Source: Bacteroidales bacterium UBA1757 (GTDB lineage: Bacteria > Bacteroidota > Bacteroidia > Bacteroidales > UBA1402). Taken from it: a stretch of 43,638 nt of DNA. How positions within the stretch are numbered: the first letter of the stretch is position 1; every line of letters begins with the position of its first letter. The notes beneath the pieces were generated by a model. It searched no databases. It was not told where the DNA came from and was given only the letters and a program-made list of their open reading frames with translations. Positions 42,123 to 43,638 of this stretch are shown one piece after another. Position numbers and translations under genes: made by a program. The stretch is taken from positions 286-43,923 of the forward strand of contig DCHH01000020.1 of assembly GCA_002315625.1 (NCBI GenBank). Reading direction: 5' to 3'.

Positions 42123-43595
42123 TTACCCTATACTGCCTTCCAATGAAACTTGGAGGAGTTTCTGTGCCTCAACCGCAAACTCCATCGGGAGCTTGTTAAG
42201 CACATCTTTGGCGTATCCGTTCACAATCAGCCCCACAGCCTCCTCGGTTGAAATTCCTCGCTGATTGCAGTAAAAAAGTTGTTCTTCGTTGATTTTTGAG
42301 GTCGTAGCCTCATGCTCGACAACAGCCGTCTCGTTGTGGATGTCGATATACGGAAACGTATGGGCCCCGCAATCGCTTCCCAGCAACAGGCTATCGCACT
42401 GCGAGTGGTTGCGCACACCCGTGGCCTCAGAAGCAACGCGAACCAGTCCACGGTAGCTGTTCTGGCTGTGTCCTGCTGAAATGCCCTTTGATACAATAGT
42501 GGAGCGGGAACGGCGGCCAAGGTGTATCATCTTCGTGCCTGTATCGGCCTGCTGGTAGTTGTTGGTTACAGCAACCGAATAAAACTCACCCGTTGACTCC
42601 TCTCCCTTCAACACACAGGAGGGGTATTTCCATGTGATGGCTGAGCCGGTTTCGACCTGGGTCCACGAAATCCTGGAGCAGACTCCCTGACACAGGCAGC
42701 GCTTGGTCACGAAATTATAGATTCCTCCACGCCCCTGTTTGTCGCCCGGATACCAGTTCTGGACAGTCGAGTATTTGACTTCCGCCCGATCATGGACATA
42801 TATTTCCACTATGGCGGCATGCAGCTGTGCATTGTCACGGATGGGGGCTGTACACCCTTCCAGATAGCTTACATAACTGTCATCATCGGCCACAATGAGC
42901 GTCCGTTCAAACTGGCCGGTATTCTTGGCATTTATCCGGAAATAGGTCGAAAGTTCCATCGGGCAACGTACCCCCTTTGGAATATAGACGAACGAGCCGT
43001 CACTAAAGACCGCACTATTCAAGGCCGCAAAGAAATTGTCGCGGTAAGTCACCACGCTACCCAAGTACTTTCTTACCAGTTCGGGATGATTGCGGACAGC
43101 CTCGCTGATGGAACAGAAAATAATACCGAGCTTCGAAAGATTCTCCTTGTATGTGGTCTTGACCGATACGCTGTCCATTACGGCATCAACCGCTGTCCCT
43201 TGCGAAGACTCCGGTGCAAGTCCCATCAGTTCATTACGCTCTGCCAACGGAATGCCCAGTTTGTCAAAAGTCTTGACAAGGTCCGGGTCAATCTCACCCT
43301 TCACCTTGTCGCTGGTTGTTCGGGGCGCAGCATAATAAATAATGTCCTGATAATCTATCTCAGGTATCTGCAGGTGAGCCCAGGACGGCATCTTGAGCGT
43401 CTGCCAATAGCGGAATGCCTTCAGACGGAACTCTAACAGCCACTCCGGCTCCCCTTTCTTTGCCGAAATAAGGCGAACCACTTCTTCACTCAGGCCGTGA
43501 GGAATACTCTCCGTCTCGATATCCGACACGAAACCATACTTGTACTCACTCCCGGTGACCTCCTCGATGATATTCTTTTCCGACGAATCCTTCAT
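42123..43595 (-). CDS. sufB: Fe-S cluster assembly scaffold protein SufB
   Basis: This 490-residue SufB is the main scaffold on which the SUF system builds clusters. Typical segments are YIPKGVRCPMELSTYFRINA, SYLEGCTAP, KYSTVQNWYPGD, NFVTKRCLCQG and the C-terminal SDCGAHTFPYIDIHN and FYCNQRGISTEEA. Length matches the family. ATG 43595 lies four bases after the end of an upstream reading frame that runs off the window, so sufB may not be the first gene of its transcript. Confidence 0.95.
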   Translation of the reverse strand: MKDSSEKNIIEEVTGSEYKYGFVSDIETESIPHGLSEEVVRLISAKKGEPEWLLEFRLKAFRYWQTLKMPSWAHLQIPEIDYQDIIYYAAPRTTSDKVKGEIDPDLVKTFDKLGIPLAERNELMGLAPESSQGTAVDAVMDSVSVKTTYKENLSKLGIIFCSISEAVRNHPELVRKYLGSVVTYRDNFFAALNSAVFSDGSFVYIPKGVRCPMELSTYFRINAKNTGQFERTLIVADDDSYVSYLEGCTAPIRDNAQLHAAIVEIYVHDRAEVKYSTVQNWYPGDKQGRGGIYNFVTKRCLCQGVCSRISWTQVETGSAITWKYPSCVLKGEESTGEFYSVAVTNNYQQADTGTKMIHLGRRSRSTIVSKGISAGHSQNSYRGLVRVASEATGVRNHSQCDSLLLGSDCGAHTFPYIDIHNETAVVEHEATTSKINEEQLFYCNQRGISTEEAVGLIVNGYAKDVLNKLPMEFAVEAQKLLQVSLEGSIG

Positions 43596-43599
43596 GATG

Positions 43600-43638
43600 T
43601 TACACCTCCGTCTGCTCCTTGCTGACGCTTTTCTGCTG
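43600..43638 (-). CDS. C-terminal end of an upstream gene, cut by the window edge
   Basis: On the minus strand an open frame enters from the right edge and stops with TAA at 43602-43600, giving the last 12 residues QQKSVSKEQTEV, four bases before sufB. The close spacing to sufB is what suggests a real gene. Too little is present to name it. Confidence 0.35.
   Translation of the reverse strand, partial: QQKSVSKEQTEV

Noticed and set aside
1..43638. CRISPR array, tRNA/rRNA genes, insertion sequence, prophage or integrative element
   Set aside because: No regularly spaced repeats, cloverleaf-like segments, transposase, integrase or phage genes were seen; gene content is chromosomal housekeeping, envelope and glycogen functions.

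Overview
This window looks like ordinary, gene-dense chromosome from a member of the Bacteroidales (Bacteroides/Prevotella-like, mid-range GC). Three things support that. Many genes are preceded by the Bacteroidetes promoter -7 box TAnnTTTG, sometimes with a TTTG/TTG box about 20 nt upstream. Shine-Dalgarno sequences are mostly absent. The gene families are typical of the order: DUF4270 lipoprotein, short GT5-like protein beside panC, GH57/GT4/debranching-enzyme glycogen cluster, and a sufBCDS cluster. No tRNA, rRNA, CRISPR array, insertion sequence or integrase was seen, and no gene-free stretch exceeds 300 bases.

Left part (1-9.0 kb): a small DUF4160/DUF2442 pair (toxin-antitoxin-like; the first gene carries a one-base frameshift) lies between two outward-facing promoters that share an exact 14-base inverted repeat. 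Then come a metallophosphoesterase lipoprotein, the helicase HrpB facing it, a PfkB sugar kinase divergent from hrpB, a PLP aminotransferase and dnaX.

9-14.3 kb: ribH with a TPR membrane protein on the minus strand, divergent from recF and a DciA-like DUF721 gene. Next is a three-gene unit of a cyclic-nucleotide-binding-fold protein, dCMP deaminase and a C-terminal processing protease, ending at a clear bidirectional terminator.

14.3-30.7 kb: a three-gene glycogen cluster (debranching enzyme, GT4 glycosyltransferase, GH57 protein) on the minus strand; the GH57 protein has Asn where the catalytic acid Asp is expected. Divergent from it is a two-TM-segment protein of unknown role. Then comes a long minus-strand unit that begins with a GT5-like protein reduced to its N-terminal domain and continues through DUF4270, glucosaminidase/LysM, DUF2007, a DEAD-box helicase and an MFS transporter. 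On the plus strand panC, an M23 peptidase and phosphoglucomutase follow, ending at a strong terminator shared with pnp.

30.7-43.6 kb: pnp, divergent from an RluA-type pseudouridine synthase, then a DedA protein. An LPS/surface-glycan group is interleaved with iron-sulfur cluster genes: sufE is followed by a GT2 gene and a GT2-kinase fusion gene in one unit, an O-antigen-ligase-like gene diverges from sufE, and sufB-sufC-sufD-sufS runs in from the right edge. Nothing here is a plainly new defence or mobile system. The most interesting leads are the GT2-kinase fusion, the two apparently catalytically degenerate glycogen proteins, the suf/LPS interleaving, and the frameshifted DUF4160 gene with its repeat-flanked cassette.
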